Origin: Naematelia aurantialba
Taxonomy: Eukaryota > Basidiomycota > Tremellomycetes > Tremellales > Naemateliaceae
Assembly (NCBI GenBank): GCA_021527695.1
Contig: JAKFAO010000011.1
Coordinates: 868,001-932,000 of the forward strand
DNA: 64,000 nt
Direction: 5' to 3'
Part shown: positions 41,008 to 51,566 of the stretch, piece by piece
How the letters are laid out: every line of letters starts with the position of its first letter
Position numbering within the stretch: the first letter of the stretch is position 1
Program-made: the position numbers and the translations under genes
Notes under the pieces: model-generated
Database searches by the model: none
Told to the model about the DNA's origin: nothing
What the model saw: only the letters and a program-made list of their open reading frames with translations

Positions 41008-41917
41008 ATTAGAGTATACCGTCTACTTGGGTATGGAGGATTTAATATGGACTGAGGGTGAAGACGAGATCGGAAAGATAGCTACGGAATCAGTATATAA
41101 AACCATCGAGGGGAGATTGAACGAGATCACTCACTCGTCAGACGTTCGTTGCAGCCAAAGCATGGGCTTGGCAGGCAGTCCAAGTGGTGAGGACGATTGT
41201 CGTCGCTGGTAGGAATGCGTTTGGTGTCGTCTGCAGGTGAGAACTGGCAAGAGAGGAAACAAGTGGAAAAGAAAATACAGCATTCTGCTGGACGAGTCCA
41301 AAAAAAAACCAGGAGGCGACCGTGGGAAGCATTCAAGTGCCTTGGAAGTTATAGCCACGTCATCGCTTCCACGTGGGATGGGTGACTTCCCCCCCGGGTT
41401 CATCTAAAGGTGCTTGCTTCCACATTGGGCTCAAGTGGGATGTGCTTTGTTGGCAGTCGTTGCAAGGATAATGATGCTGTCGTGCATACCAGGCGGTTCG
41501 TGCAGCTTGGACCAGTTAGGGAATGACAGGATCGACGTCCACTCGAGTCGAGCTGGTTGAAAGCAGTAGATCGCCGAGTGGCTGACATTTGAATTTTATT
41601 TACGGCATTGCTCTCTCTGCTCTCTCTCCCACTTTTGACTCGCAACGAGAGACGCAGTCAAGGACGTTTGACCGTTTGATGCCTCCAGCCTGTAAAGAAT
41701 ATAATGTCTACTCGTACCACATTGCCTCGAATCCATCCAACCGGCCGCAGTATCTGACACTGGGTCGGTACCACGCGTTCGAGCATTGTGGTGGACTCCG
41801 CCGGGGTGCGCGTGCAAGTCACTCGCCTGTAGTCGACGCGTTTACTACCTGTCAAGACAGCACGGCCGCGCAGGCTTTTCCTTAGGTACTTTGGCCTACG
41901 ATTCAACACACCCTCCG
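41008..41917. other. Divergent intergenic region, CPA1 / unknown gene
   Basis: About 910 bp between two divergent starts. On the CPA1 side the minus strand has TTTATATAC about 80-100 bp from the ATG and a 50-codon open frame (41131-41283) that could be an upstream ORF if transcription starts far enough away. No other feature is clear. Confidence 0.5.
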
Positions 41918-43601
41918 ATGGAGGTCCTCTCACGCGACATGGCTGGCACGGCGTCGTCGTCGTCCCCGGATGCAGCTCCGCCAGTCAGACCAGTCAGCGC
42001 TTCCTCAACGAAAACATGAAATTCAGCTGATGATCCATCTCTTTAGATCACCCCACCCATCTCAGATCCAAACTCAGGACGGACTCTCGACCCTTTAGCG
42101 GCTTTGCTTCCGCCTTCCATATACGAACCCGCATCTCAGCAATCGCTCGAACCCTTGATCATCCCCATTCCGCCTATTGCCGCATCAACGGGTGAGGCCC
42201 TCGATGCAAAGCCCGGTTGGTTTGGTCGGAGAGGATCCGCATTCCCCGGAGGTATGCCAAAGATACAGACTCGACGAAACAGTCCTCCCGTAGACATTGA
42301 GATGGGAAATATCCTGGCTGAGAACGCGACTGCAAGCGAGCACACGAATGCCGAGGCGGAGGGCTTGGCGGGAAAAATTGGGGATCGCTCCAGAGAGGAG
42401 ACGGCGATGGCCAAATGGCGAGTGAGTACTCCTGGCCTTGTCAAAGGATGCTCTCTGATGGGCACAGAAATGGATCATCGACCAGCCCGTACAACCTGTT
42501 TTGGTCGATTCCCCGGTTCGGGATCAGGCTGCACAATCTTTGCCTCTAAGTCCCACCTCTCGCCCAACATCTCCGCTGGTGAACCTGCAATCGCCGCAGT
42601 CGTCAACGGCCTTACAACGTCGTTCAGGTGACTGCTCCCCCACCGAGGTACGAGGGGGCACAGATGCACCTGACCAGCCTGATTTTGTGTACAATACCGA
42701 GTCTGTGCGCGCTTTGCGGCATGTCGAGCTCGCAATCGATGCCGAGATCCTCAATCGGACAAAGCAGAACCAGGAGCAGTTGCACCGCATGTCGACTAAT
42801 GCACGCCTCAGTCCTTTAGAAAATCCGTTCATCGATCTCGCCGCACGACTGGCAAGTCGCCGCGTCCGCCCCATCGTGCTCGAGCTAGTCCAAGCACTGG
42901 GCCACTATATCGATGTCATCTGGACCATGAATTTCCCGGACACCCCATGTCCGTGGGTCGATGATGACACTGGCCCATCCCAAAGCCATCCGCTCGAGAA
43001 CGGCTGGAAATCTCGTATGATCACAGCTGTACATGCAGGCAAGAGAACCGGGCATGTGGCATCCCAGCCGACGGGAGCAGACCTCAAGTTTTGGGAAGAT
43101 GAAGTCGTCTTTGGCGTGCGTGATACCAACGAGGTAGTTGGTCCACTCAAAGGTGTGGGCTGGGCTTTCAAGTCGGCCATGATTCAAGGACAGTACGGGG
43201 ATGTGGACCCTGACAATGTTATCGACGAGAACGGTGCGGGTGGAAATTATGCGCGGCTCCTCAACGACCTCGAGGAAGTGTTATGGGGAGATGCAGCCCC
43301 TCGACCAACAGATCTCGCTTTCGATCTCCCCACCGACTTTGATCCATACAAAGTACCAGATCCGGAGCAGGGCCCGACAGGCTCAACCGCTCCGTTGACC
43401 GATTTCTTCGCCGTGACATTGGCCAGCCCAGCATCCCATCGAGGTGTAGTCAATGAGTATCATATACCTCTTCCAGAATTACTATTAGAGCCGTCCGTAG
43501 TGTCAAATGTAGGCGAGGGCCTCACTCTGGAGGAGATTGGTAGAAGACGGCACCAGGCATGGCTGGAGAGCCGTAGAGCAGAAGGCTGGATAGGGCTTTA
43601 G
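41918..43601 (+). CDS. Unknown protein, Ser/Pro-rich N-terminus and conserved-looking C-terminal half
   Basis: ATG 41918 (MEVLSRDMAGTASS) opens a 25-codon first exon that ends at a GTCAGC donor. The second exon has TPPISDPNSGRTLDPLAALL and a Pro/Ser-rich stretch. A third, long exon reads from about 42480 to the stop at 43601. Its later half is less repetitive: VELAIDAEILNRTKQNQEQL, LASRRVRPIVLELVQALGHY, DVIWTMNFPDTPCPWVD, FWEDEVVFGVRDTNEVVGPL, ending RAEGWIGL. Overall about 520 residues with no signal peptide, membrane segment or known domain that I recognise. Confidence 0.7.
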
Positions 43602-43634
43602 GTTGTACAGCGTATAGTTCATATTCTCTCGCTC

Positions 43635-45534
43635 CTACCCCATGAGATCTACTAAATCCGCAAACGCATCCTTCTTCTGCTGCGATTGCGACGGCTGCTG
43701 ACCATTTGGCTGTGACGCTAACGGAGGTGGCGAGAGTGAGTAGCCCTGCGGCGCCGGTGATGTCGCGGCCTGAAATGTGGGGAATGCAAAGGCATTTGGC
43801 ATTGGTTGCGATGGCTGAAAAGTCTGTAGTGACGGGGATGCAGGACTCCCAGATAGAGCCATACCCGCAAAGCCGGACTGTTGGGGTGATAAAGCCTGTG
43901 CAGGTGTTCGGAAGAAAGCCATCGGATCTTGTTTCGTGGAACCTGTCGACGTAGAGGCAAGTCCAGGGCTCGGGCTTGGACTTGGAGCTGAAAACAAATC
44001 GATCGGTAAACCAGAACTGGTCATCGCGCTGGCATTCGAATCTGCATGACTCGACTCGTTCGTAGGCAGTGAGAGACCCCCGTCACCTGACATGGGCGCA
44101 TCATCGGCAAAGGCGTCGAACGAAATCAGGTCCGCGGCTTTCTGGTTGGGGTTGTTCCTGTCCGTCAGTCCCCTGACGGCAGCAGAGACATACGCATCAA
44201 CGAGCGCCTGTGCTTTGACCCAATCCCCAACCTTGCACGCCTCAAATCGTTCTAGGGCATTGTTGATCAGATCATTACACAGCAACAATCGGTCTGGCAT
44301 TAGCTTGATCAGGTCACATAAATCACCCATCATGCCTTCTCGCTCTCCAGTGTCCTCCTCAATCCACTTTTGAATTTTGGGTCTGGCACCTCTGCAGGCT
44401 GCTGCGACTTGCTCATATGTATCGCCCTCGAGCCCGATTCGTTCGCCTTCTCGCGCATTGTTGAGCATATCGTTGAGTAGAATAGCCTTAGACTGTACTT
44501 TGTCCAGCTCGGAAAGTGTCTGTGAGGTGTAGTCGGTGGCTTTTTCCGGTTCCTATACTACTTTAATCGCGTGGCCAGTCAAACTATGCTGCGGTGACTC
44601 ACTGCTCCGGCCAAGGCTTTCATGAGCTCCTGAGCCGCTGCCAAATCACGAGGCGTGCCACGTCTGATTAATTCCTGTAACTTCTACGCGAGACATAAGC
44701 GAGGCTTAGAAAACGGTTTCAGACATACCGCCGACTTTGCCGCACGATCTTCCGCCTCGAGCTCTTCCGGCGATTTGAGATTCTGCATAACCCGTCAGCT
44801 CCAGGCTACTGCTCGCGAAGCCCTCCGATGCTCACTTCGTTGGGGTTTTCGCTCGCCATGGCTCTCGCTGCATCGAAAGATTTGAAACGATAGCCTGTGT
44901 ACCAGTTAGTGACTGTCCCATAGCGATGAGGAATCATGGACTTCACCTTTATAGCTGAGTAGTCGGTGCATATCGCGAATGTGTACCAAGTCCTCCTTGT
45001 ATTTGGAGTGAACGCAGAGTGTATTCTTCCATTCGTGGATCATCTGCAGACCAACCTGTTCAGCCACATTCTCCTCGCATCATACAAGGACTTACTTCCA
45101 AGATCTTACCCATTACTCGACCAGTCACCATCGGCGGTCTCTCTGGGAATCTCCGGACGAGCTCATTGAGGAACTCTTTAGTTGATATCTGAAGATGCAC
45201 GGGATATCCGCAGTTGCGAACCAGATGATCGAGGACGTTTAATGCGAGAAGTGACTGATTGGGATTGCGGGAGTTGATATGAGGAAGTAGAGCATGTGTA
45301 GCTTCCCGCGCGCTATACATGTGTGATCAGCGTGCACTGTCAACAGACGGCATCAAGGCTTACGCATTAGCTTTCTTCTTGTTGACGAGTTCGGCCAGCT
45401 CTATATTGACGGCGTGATTGGGCTCGGGAAGAGTGGGATCACAAGCTTGTTCTATAGGGAGTCAGCATGTGTCGGAGTGCTCGGCCCTCGTTTAGAGACC
45501 CACCGACGAGAGCTTGAATAGGAGACAAGCTCAT
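43635..45534 (-). CDS. VHS-GAT domain adaptor (GGA/TOM1-like), without an ear domain
   Basis: Likely an ARF- or ubiquitin-linked sorting adaptor at the Golgi or endosomes. The VHS domain starts MSLSPIQALVEQACDPTLPE and continues REATHALLPHINSRNPNQSL, LNVLDHLVRNCGYPVHLQI and MHRLLSYKGYRF. A GAT-type three-helix region follows (LAAAQELMKALAGAEPEKA ... LLCNDLINNALERFEA). The last 140 residues are Ser/Pro/Gln-rich and end DAFADLVDLMG, which contains a clathrin-box-like stretch. Fungal Gga proteins normally end in a GAE ear domain and I see none. About six introns lie in the first half. Divergent from the complex I gene at 45882. Confidence 0.85.
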
Positions 45535-45805
45535 CCATGGCCGACCGGCCGACGACGTGGAAAGCATGGCGGCAATCGAGCACCAGCTTGTTGCCGCTAC
45601 GCTGTGTCAGACGAGCGAGTTCGCGCGTGCTCTGATCCCCCCCGCTTGTCTCTTGCTCGACTTTGCTTTGAAGGGTTTGGAGACCCACCCTGCGACGGAT
45701 TGCCCAGACAGCAAGGGAACACAACGGCAGCTTGCTGGATCAGACGGAATCAAATCTGCCACATGGATTCAACGCCGCGAGCTCTCTGGTCCTCTGCTAG
45801 ACTAT

Positions 45806-45832
45806 CTCTCTCTCTCTCTGTGTGTGTGGGCA
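45806..45832. repeat. (CT)n(GT)n microsatellite in a divergent promoter
   Basis: Alternating CT followed by GT repeats, 50 bp upstream of the complex I subunit start and between two divergent genes. Confidence 0.8.
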
Positions 45833-45881
45833 TTCTCTGTTCTGGCGACCGAGCAATACCTACACGGGGGCAGGCGGTATC

Positions 45882-47413
45882 ATGTCCTCGATGCGTATAG
45901 GTGTGTCAGACTTCCTCCAAAACTGACGACGATTTCAGGCCGGCACTTGCGGGCGAAGCCTGCTCCGTCTTCCTTTCCTCGTACCTCGGTTCGGGTAGGT
46001 GTCTCCCATCGAACAGCTCCTAATAGCTGATGCAACCAGTACGCCAATGACCTTATCATTGCACACGCTCCTGGATCTACCCAGAAGGTGAAACCCATTA
46101 TCAAATATGGTCCACCGACCGGCGGTCGTTCCGCTGTAGCCGGTCACACTGTGACCGTCTTTGGGTGCACAGGATTTTTAGGGCGGTACTTGGTCGCTAA
46201 ATTGGGCAAAGCGGGAGTGCAGGTCATCATTCCATACCGAGATGAGGACGAGAAGCGGCATTTGAGGGTGACGGGGGATCTTGGGCAGATTGTACCGATG
46301 GTGCGTGGACTGATTATGAGATCACAGTAGCTGATTGGCTGGGCTTGTAGGAATGGGATGCGCGTAACCCAGACCAGACCTACGAGTGTCTCAAACACTC
46401 TGACACTGTGTACAACCTGGTCGGGCGTGACTGGGAGACCCGGTATGACAAATTCCTCTTCCGATGCAACAAGATTGACGATATGTAGCAACTACAAATA
46501 CCACGACGTCAATGTCAAAGTTGCCGCCTCGATCGCATCTATTGCTGCACAAGCCAATACTCCCCGTCTCATTCATCTGTCCCATCTCAACGCTGCTCCT
46601 GACTCGCCTTCTGAGTTCTATCGGACTAAATACGCCGGCGAACGCGCAGTGCGGGACGCCTATCCTGAAGCAACAATCGTTCGCCCTGGACCTTTATACG
46701 GTCCCGAGGACTGGTTGCTGAACGCTGCTGTCCGTGAGTGATGCGGAGTCATGCCTTGTAATCTGGTTGTTTGAGCTAGAGGGCTTACCTTGCAGGTTAC
46801 CCGATTCTGTACAAGCTGAATGGCGGAAATACCCGTATCCTTCCTGTGCATGTCTCCGACTGTGCCGCCGCCCTCGAGACTATGCTCAACGCTCCTCTTA
46901 CCTCCACTGCATCCACCTTTGCCCTTCCGGGTCCGCGTGCCATAACCTACAACGAGCTCCTCGATATCGTATCCTTTTTCACCCTGCAAAAGGTGTCCTC
47001 GGCTCCCGACCTGACGAAACCCGTCGCCAAGCTCATATCCAAGCTGATTAATCGGTTCATCTGGTGGCCCACTGTCTCCCCTGACGAGGTAGAACGGCGG
47101 TATCTGGATGATGTGGGTGTAGACCTATTTGCGCCAACATCTCGGGAAGAGGTTCCCAGTGGTTGGTCCCCACCTGAGGCATCTTTGAGTATGAAGGGTA
47201 TCGATGGTGAACCAGTCAAGAGCTGGGCACACCTGGCGATCGACCCTGACCCCATCGAACACCACGCCATCACAACACTGAGGCGCTTTCGACGAGCGTG
47301 AGCTTGACCTTTGAATTGGCAACACCATACTGACGCATCCCAGATCCGACTTTGACCTTCCAACAGAGGTGGGCGGTTTCAAGCCACAGAAAAAGTACCA
47401 CGTTGTGCCATGA
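45882..47413 (+). CDS. Complex I 39/40-kDa subunit (NDUFA9-type)
   Basis: Accessory subunit of mitochondrial NADH:ubiquinone oxidoreductase with an atypical short-chain dehydrogenase fold that binds NADPH. The first three exons join to [20 protein letters not shown], a basic, acid-free presequence. They are followed by [18 protein letters not shown] and the nucleotide loop [18 protein letters not shown]. Later blocks are [49 protein letters not shown] and [16 protein letters not shown]. The end, [13 protein letters not shown], fits the family. The start at 45882 is the first ATG of the spliced frame. Confidence 0.92.
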
Positions 47414-47860
47414 ACATGCATACATATCAGCTAGCGTGGGACATCATTCCACAGCAAGAGCCCTGCGCGCCTGAAGACCCATTGCTTGTGGTCGGATGCA
47501 CGTTTGTCGTCAAAGAGGTCTGAAGACGTCGCGTACACAACGCGCTTTGCAGACGTCTAAATGATCCCCCCACTTGAAGAGAGCGGAAGCCGATCCATGA
47601 CAGCCTTCTGTTCGTTTGGTTTATTTGGTCGGTCACTCTTCTCCTTAACAGGAGGGGGACGGGTCTCATGCGACCCCTTGCTGCTCTGCTCATCAGCCCG
47701 GTTCAGCTCGATTGACTCCCGCTTCACGTTTAGTAGGCCACCAAGTCGCCACATTCCAATTCTTCGTCATCGATTCCCCCCTCCACTTGTCCGTAACGGG
47801 ACCTCGCATCTATCCCGACTTTCACGCACTCTTGTATTATAACTTCTGTTCTATATCGTC
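47414..47860. other. Intergenic region before the RING-finger gene
   Basis: About 450 bp. Open frames here overlap on both strands with no family pattern. The last 100 bp, with pyrimidine-rich stretches, probably contain the promoter and leader of the next gene. Confidence 0.5.
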
Positions 47861-50328
47861 ATGCCGTTGCAGCCGACTCCTCCCCATTCGAGACAACCTC
47901 CAGCCGGTCGTACTCCACCAAAATACAGTGCCAAGCCGACTCTTAATATGACTCCGACCAATCCCTCCGAATGGCTCAACTTTTCACTCCCACCTCGTCA
48001 AAGACATGTCCCCGGTTCAGGTGGACCGGTCATCCCACGTCGAAGCCGACGTGCTGGGTTCATGGGTAGCGCTCTGACCCGGGAACGCTTTGTCCATGCC
48101 AACTTTCGTTTCGTCCTCAAGCCAAACGAGACTCTGTCGTACGGCGCACACTTTGCCGATCCTGACATGTGAGTCTAGCCTCATGGCTTTTGCTCTTTTC
48201 CACACTGACATCATGTAGTGCGGTACATTGGCCTCATATCTTGCAAGTTCTCGTGCCGACATTCTCAGCATTCTCGGTGGCTCAAGGCTATGTCTCGTCC
48301 GACCCAGCCCATATTCATCCAGATGATGAGGAGTTCAGTCGGAGTTATGAGGAGCACGAGCTGGACGAGATGGGCGAGGAAGCAGCTGAACGTAGGCGAA
48401 GGGTCGAGGAAGAACGGCGAGGGTGGAACTGTCCCATCTGCTTGGGGCGACCTGTTGCCGGGCGCATGACCAAGTGTGGCCACGTACGTCTCTCGTCTTA
48501 CACGATCGACTGGTCCGTTCCTGACAATCGTTAGATTTTCTGTTTCCCTTGTATCTTACACTACATCCAGCTATCAGACATACCGAAGTCTGCCAAGTGT
48601 CCTATCTGCGGAGATACGGTTCACGAAGGTATGCTCAAAAGCGTCAAATATCTCGACGCAGCTACTATGTTGGCGGCGGCGGCCGGCACCGACGATGATG
48701 AGGAGCCGACATCAGAGTCCAGCCAATCCGGCGATGGCTTATATCATCATCAAGACCCAATGGTTGGTGATCTGGAGGGCTTTGAGGACACCAAGATCAC
48801 CACGACCCGGCTTGATGGCGATCAGCAGGACTCTGCACCGCAGGGTCACCAGATCCACATGCGCTTGGTGCAGAGACCTCAAATGACCACCATGGCGCTT
48901 CCCTCTTCTCCGACTTGGCCAAGCGAAGCAATCCCGCCTCATACCGTACCGTGGCACTTCTTGCCGGATGTCCTCAGCTATTCTCGCTTCATGCTAGCGA
49001 CACCAGAGTATATGCTTGCCGAATTAGAGCGAGAACTCGGCGAACTGCGGCGTGAATGGGACATGCTCCGTGGTGACGATCTGGGTCGAGACTTTGTCCG
49101 CGCAGCCAGCGAAAAGGTGGAACGGCAGATTGGCAAGGTCAAGGCAGAGCTGATGACTGCATTGGTGCGGAAGCATGAACGGGAGAGCCGCGACGCCTGG
49201 GGCGAGGCTGTTGGAGGCGAGCGAAGAGAGAGAGAGAAACGTCGCGAGAGGGATCGACGCATGCGCGAGCGAGAAGAGGCAGCGAGGCTGCAACCTGCGG
49301 ATCTCGAAGTGCCGACAGAGCTTCTGGCCAGTCAATCTGCACTCAATCCCAACGTGGATATTCCGCCGAATCGTCCTGTAGAGCCTAATCCGCTTTCGGT
49401 CGGAACGGCAAAGCGGCCTCGACGTCGAACTCATGGCACTCAGGCAGTCGCTGCGAACACCCCATCCAGCCCTAGCTATCACTTTTATCAGTCATCGCTC
49501 GGCACACAAATCTACCTGCACCCTCTTGACATTCGCATACTCCTTGCCCATTACAAGTCCTATTCTCTGTTTCCACCCACCATATCTTTCACGTCCTCTG
49601 GCTTCGATCCAGCGACGATCAATGATGAGCTACGCAAGCGGTGCAAATATCTCTCGCACCTTCCCGCTGGTACCGAAGTGATTTTCATCGAGGCAGACTT
49701 GGAGGACATTGTCGGCAAAGAAGGGCTGGCTGCCTTTGATCAGCCTCTTCAGGCTAGGCGAGCGAAGCGGCGGGAGAGAGTCAAGAGGGAAGATCGAGCC
49801 AAAAGTCGTTGGGAGGCTGCCGAGAGGGAGAAGAACCCAGTGTTCGCTTCGTCAAGCCCAACGCCGACTACAGAAGACCGCGAATTTGCCCTCGCCGTTG
49901 CGAGGTCGACCGCCGATGCCACTTGGTCTTCAGATCCCGCGCTTGGCACGTCGCTAGGTTCCTCGTCGGCGCCTGGCCCGTCTCCGTCGTCCTCCCCTGT
50001 CAATGGTGGGGCTTGGGGCGCACATCTTCAGCCTCGCGCGACCTTTGCGCGAGCTTTGCACTCACATACCGCCTCGGCCACACCCTTGCGCCAACCCGAC
50101 GATCGAGAACACGATTGGGAGGTCGATGCGGCGTGGGAAGCTTTCGACAGGCTCAGTGTAAATACGCCGCGCGCAAACGTCTTAAACGACGATGATGTGG
50201 ACATCGCAGTCGGTACGGAGAGAGAGACTGAGAAGGGGGGAGGGGCAGTGCGAAAGGGCGGCGGGAAGAAAGGACGAGTCAAAGGTCAGAAGGTTGTCCT
50301 CGGTGGTGGTGGTGGACGGAGAGCGTGA
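47861..50328 (+). CDS. RNF10/MAG2-type RING finger protein
   Basis: Probable E3 ubiquitin ligase of the RNF10 (yeast Mag2) group, which acts on stalled ribosomes in characterised species. ATG 47861 opens MPLQPTPPHSRQPPAGRTPP. The conserved N-terminal region has SEWLNFSLPPRQRHVPGSG and FRFVLKPNETLSYGAHFADP, then VHWPHILQVLVPTFS. The C3HC4 RING is CPICLGRPVAGRMTKCGHIF followed by CFPCILHYIQLSD and CPICGDTV; it is completed only after removing an intron that begins right after GGCCAC. A charged helical middle, the block YHFYQSSLGTQIYLHPLDIR, and a Gly/Lys-rich tail follow. Confidence 0.88.
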
Positions 50329-50521
50329 TCCCATGTGCTAGTAGCTGGTACATTCAATGTCAATACGACCAAGCCATGATGCCATGTCTCTGTACTCGTC
50401 GGTTATATCGCTCGGCGGGGTAAAGGCTCAAAATCTCGGCACCGGTTTACCCTGCCGTCCTTCCGACCTCTTTCAACTCTTTTGCTTCTCTCTTGCAACC
50501 TACAATACGCTCTCTCAAAGT

Positions 50522-51115
50522 ATGAAAGCTGTCAGACAACAGGGCGTGGACTATGTCGGTGAGTATCGACTCCTCACTACTTTTGACGGGTCTAACGTTT
50601 GCGGCCAGGCTATGCATACGCGGGGATGCTCGTTCTGGGAGGTTTCATGGGGTTCCATAGGCGCCGATCTCTAGTGTCACTCATGTGCGTTTCACAGCAT
50701 AGGGTCCAACTATGCTCCCAGTCCGCTGGACTGATGAGGACCATGTAGCGTGGGGACACTCTCGGGACTTGTCGCTGGCTATGGAGCATACAAGGTCTCC
50801 AACGATTCTCAGGATATTTACGTCGGTTTGGCGGTTAGCTGGGGACTGTGCGCAATCATGGGATACCGCACCGTGATTACTGAGAAGTTCATGCCAGCTG
50901 GACTCGGTGCGTCCCTCCTCTCAGCTATCTGGTGTACAGGACCTGCTGACAGGCACTAGTGATGGTGAGCGACCAGCGGCCGGCGGGCAGGATTATGTCC
51001 TAGTGCTGATGAGGCGTAGGTTGTGTCCCTTGTTGTGGGGACATACTATGCTCTGCTTTTGGACGGGCCACCGGACACGGAACGATGGCCGAAATGGGTC
51101 GCCGAGGAGCTGTAG
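50522..51115 (+). CDS. TMEM14-family small membrane protein
   Basis: About 125 residues with four hydrophobic segments. It begins MKAVRQQGVDYVGYAYAGML and continues LVLGGFMGFHRRRSLVSLIV, TLSGLVAGYGAYKVSNDSQD, VGLAVSWGLCAIMGYRTV and a last segment with VMVVSLVVGTYYALLLDG. It ends WPKWVAEEL. The glycine-rich pattern and AGYGAY match TMEM14 (UPF0136) proteins; TMEM14C is a mitochondrial porphyrin transporter in animals. Restoring GLVMVVSLVVG needs a 5-nt internal exon, TGATG at 50960-50964, with good splice sites on both sides. Confidence 0.85.
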
Positions 51116-51284
51116 TGGCTCTGGTTCGCATTGAAAGCGCCAGCGGCTGGTCAAAGGATTATAACGAACTCGTTCGATGCCAACTATGATCAACATCCAT
51201 GCTGCAAGGATTTTCGGGGTATCTACCAGCACAGTCTCTCTGACAGTGCAGTGCGCAAGGGATGTGTTTCTCGCTTCGGCTTGA

Positions 51285-51413
51285 ATGGGGAGGACTCGGA
51301 CGACTGCGACCTCGCCTGTAGAATACGTGAAACGCACTGACGTTGACCACCTTTCTGCCGCTGAGAAGGCCAGGACCCGCCTCAGAAAGGATAACAAGAT
51401 GGTCGGAGTGTAG
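51285..51413 (+). CDS. Candidate 42-residue microprotein or terminal exon
   Basis: Short frame starting MGRTRTTATSPVEYVKRTDV, with a basic helical part (AAEKARTRLRKDN) and the end KMVGV. It looks more protein-like than the overlapping frames. An in-frame TGA sits directly before the ATG, so it is either a free-standing small gene between TMEM14 and the AAA ATPase or the last exon of something I could not assemble. No family recognised. Confidence 0.3.
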   Translation: MGRTRTTATSPVEYVKRTDVDHLSAAEKARTRLRKDNKMVGV

Positions 51414-51566
51414 GGGTCCCAGTAGAAGAAGGGCTGCCGATATCGGTCACCAGCCACGTACTTCCTATTCCACCTACTCACCTTCCACTCGCACTACCTC
51501 GCGTTTCCCTTCCCACTACCTTGCTGCGCCTCCAGTTTTCGACCATCGTTTTCGACCATCGATCTC

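Noticed and set aside
41008..41300. Arginine attenuator peptide upstream of CPA1
   Set aside because: All three minus frames were read; none contains the conserved attenuator core.
50993..51481. 162-codon minus-strand frame between TMEM14 and the AAA ATPase
   Set aside because: It overlaps the TMEM14 C-terminal exon, lacks motifs and has no good start or splice pattern.
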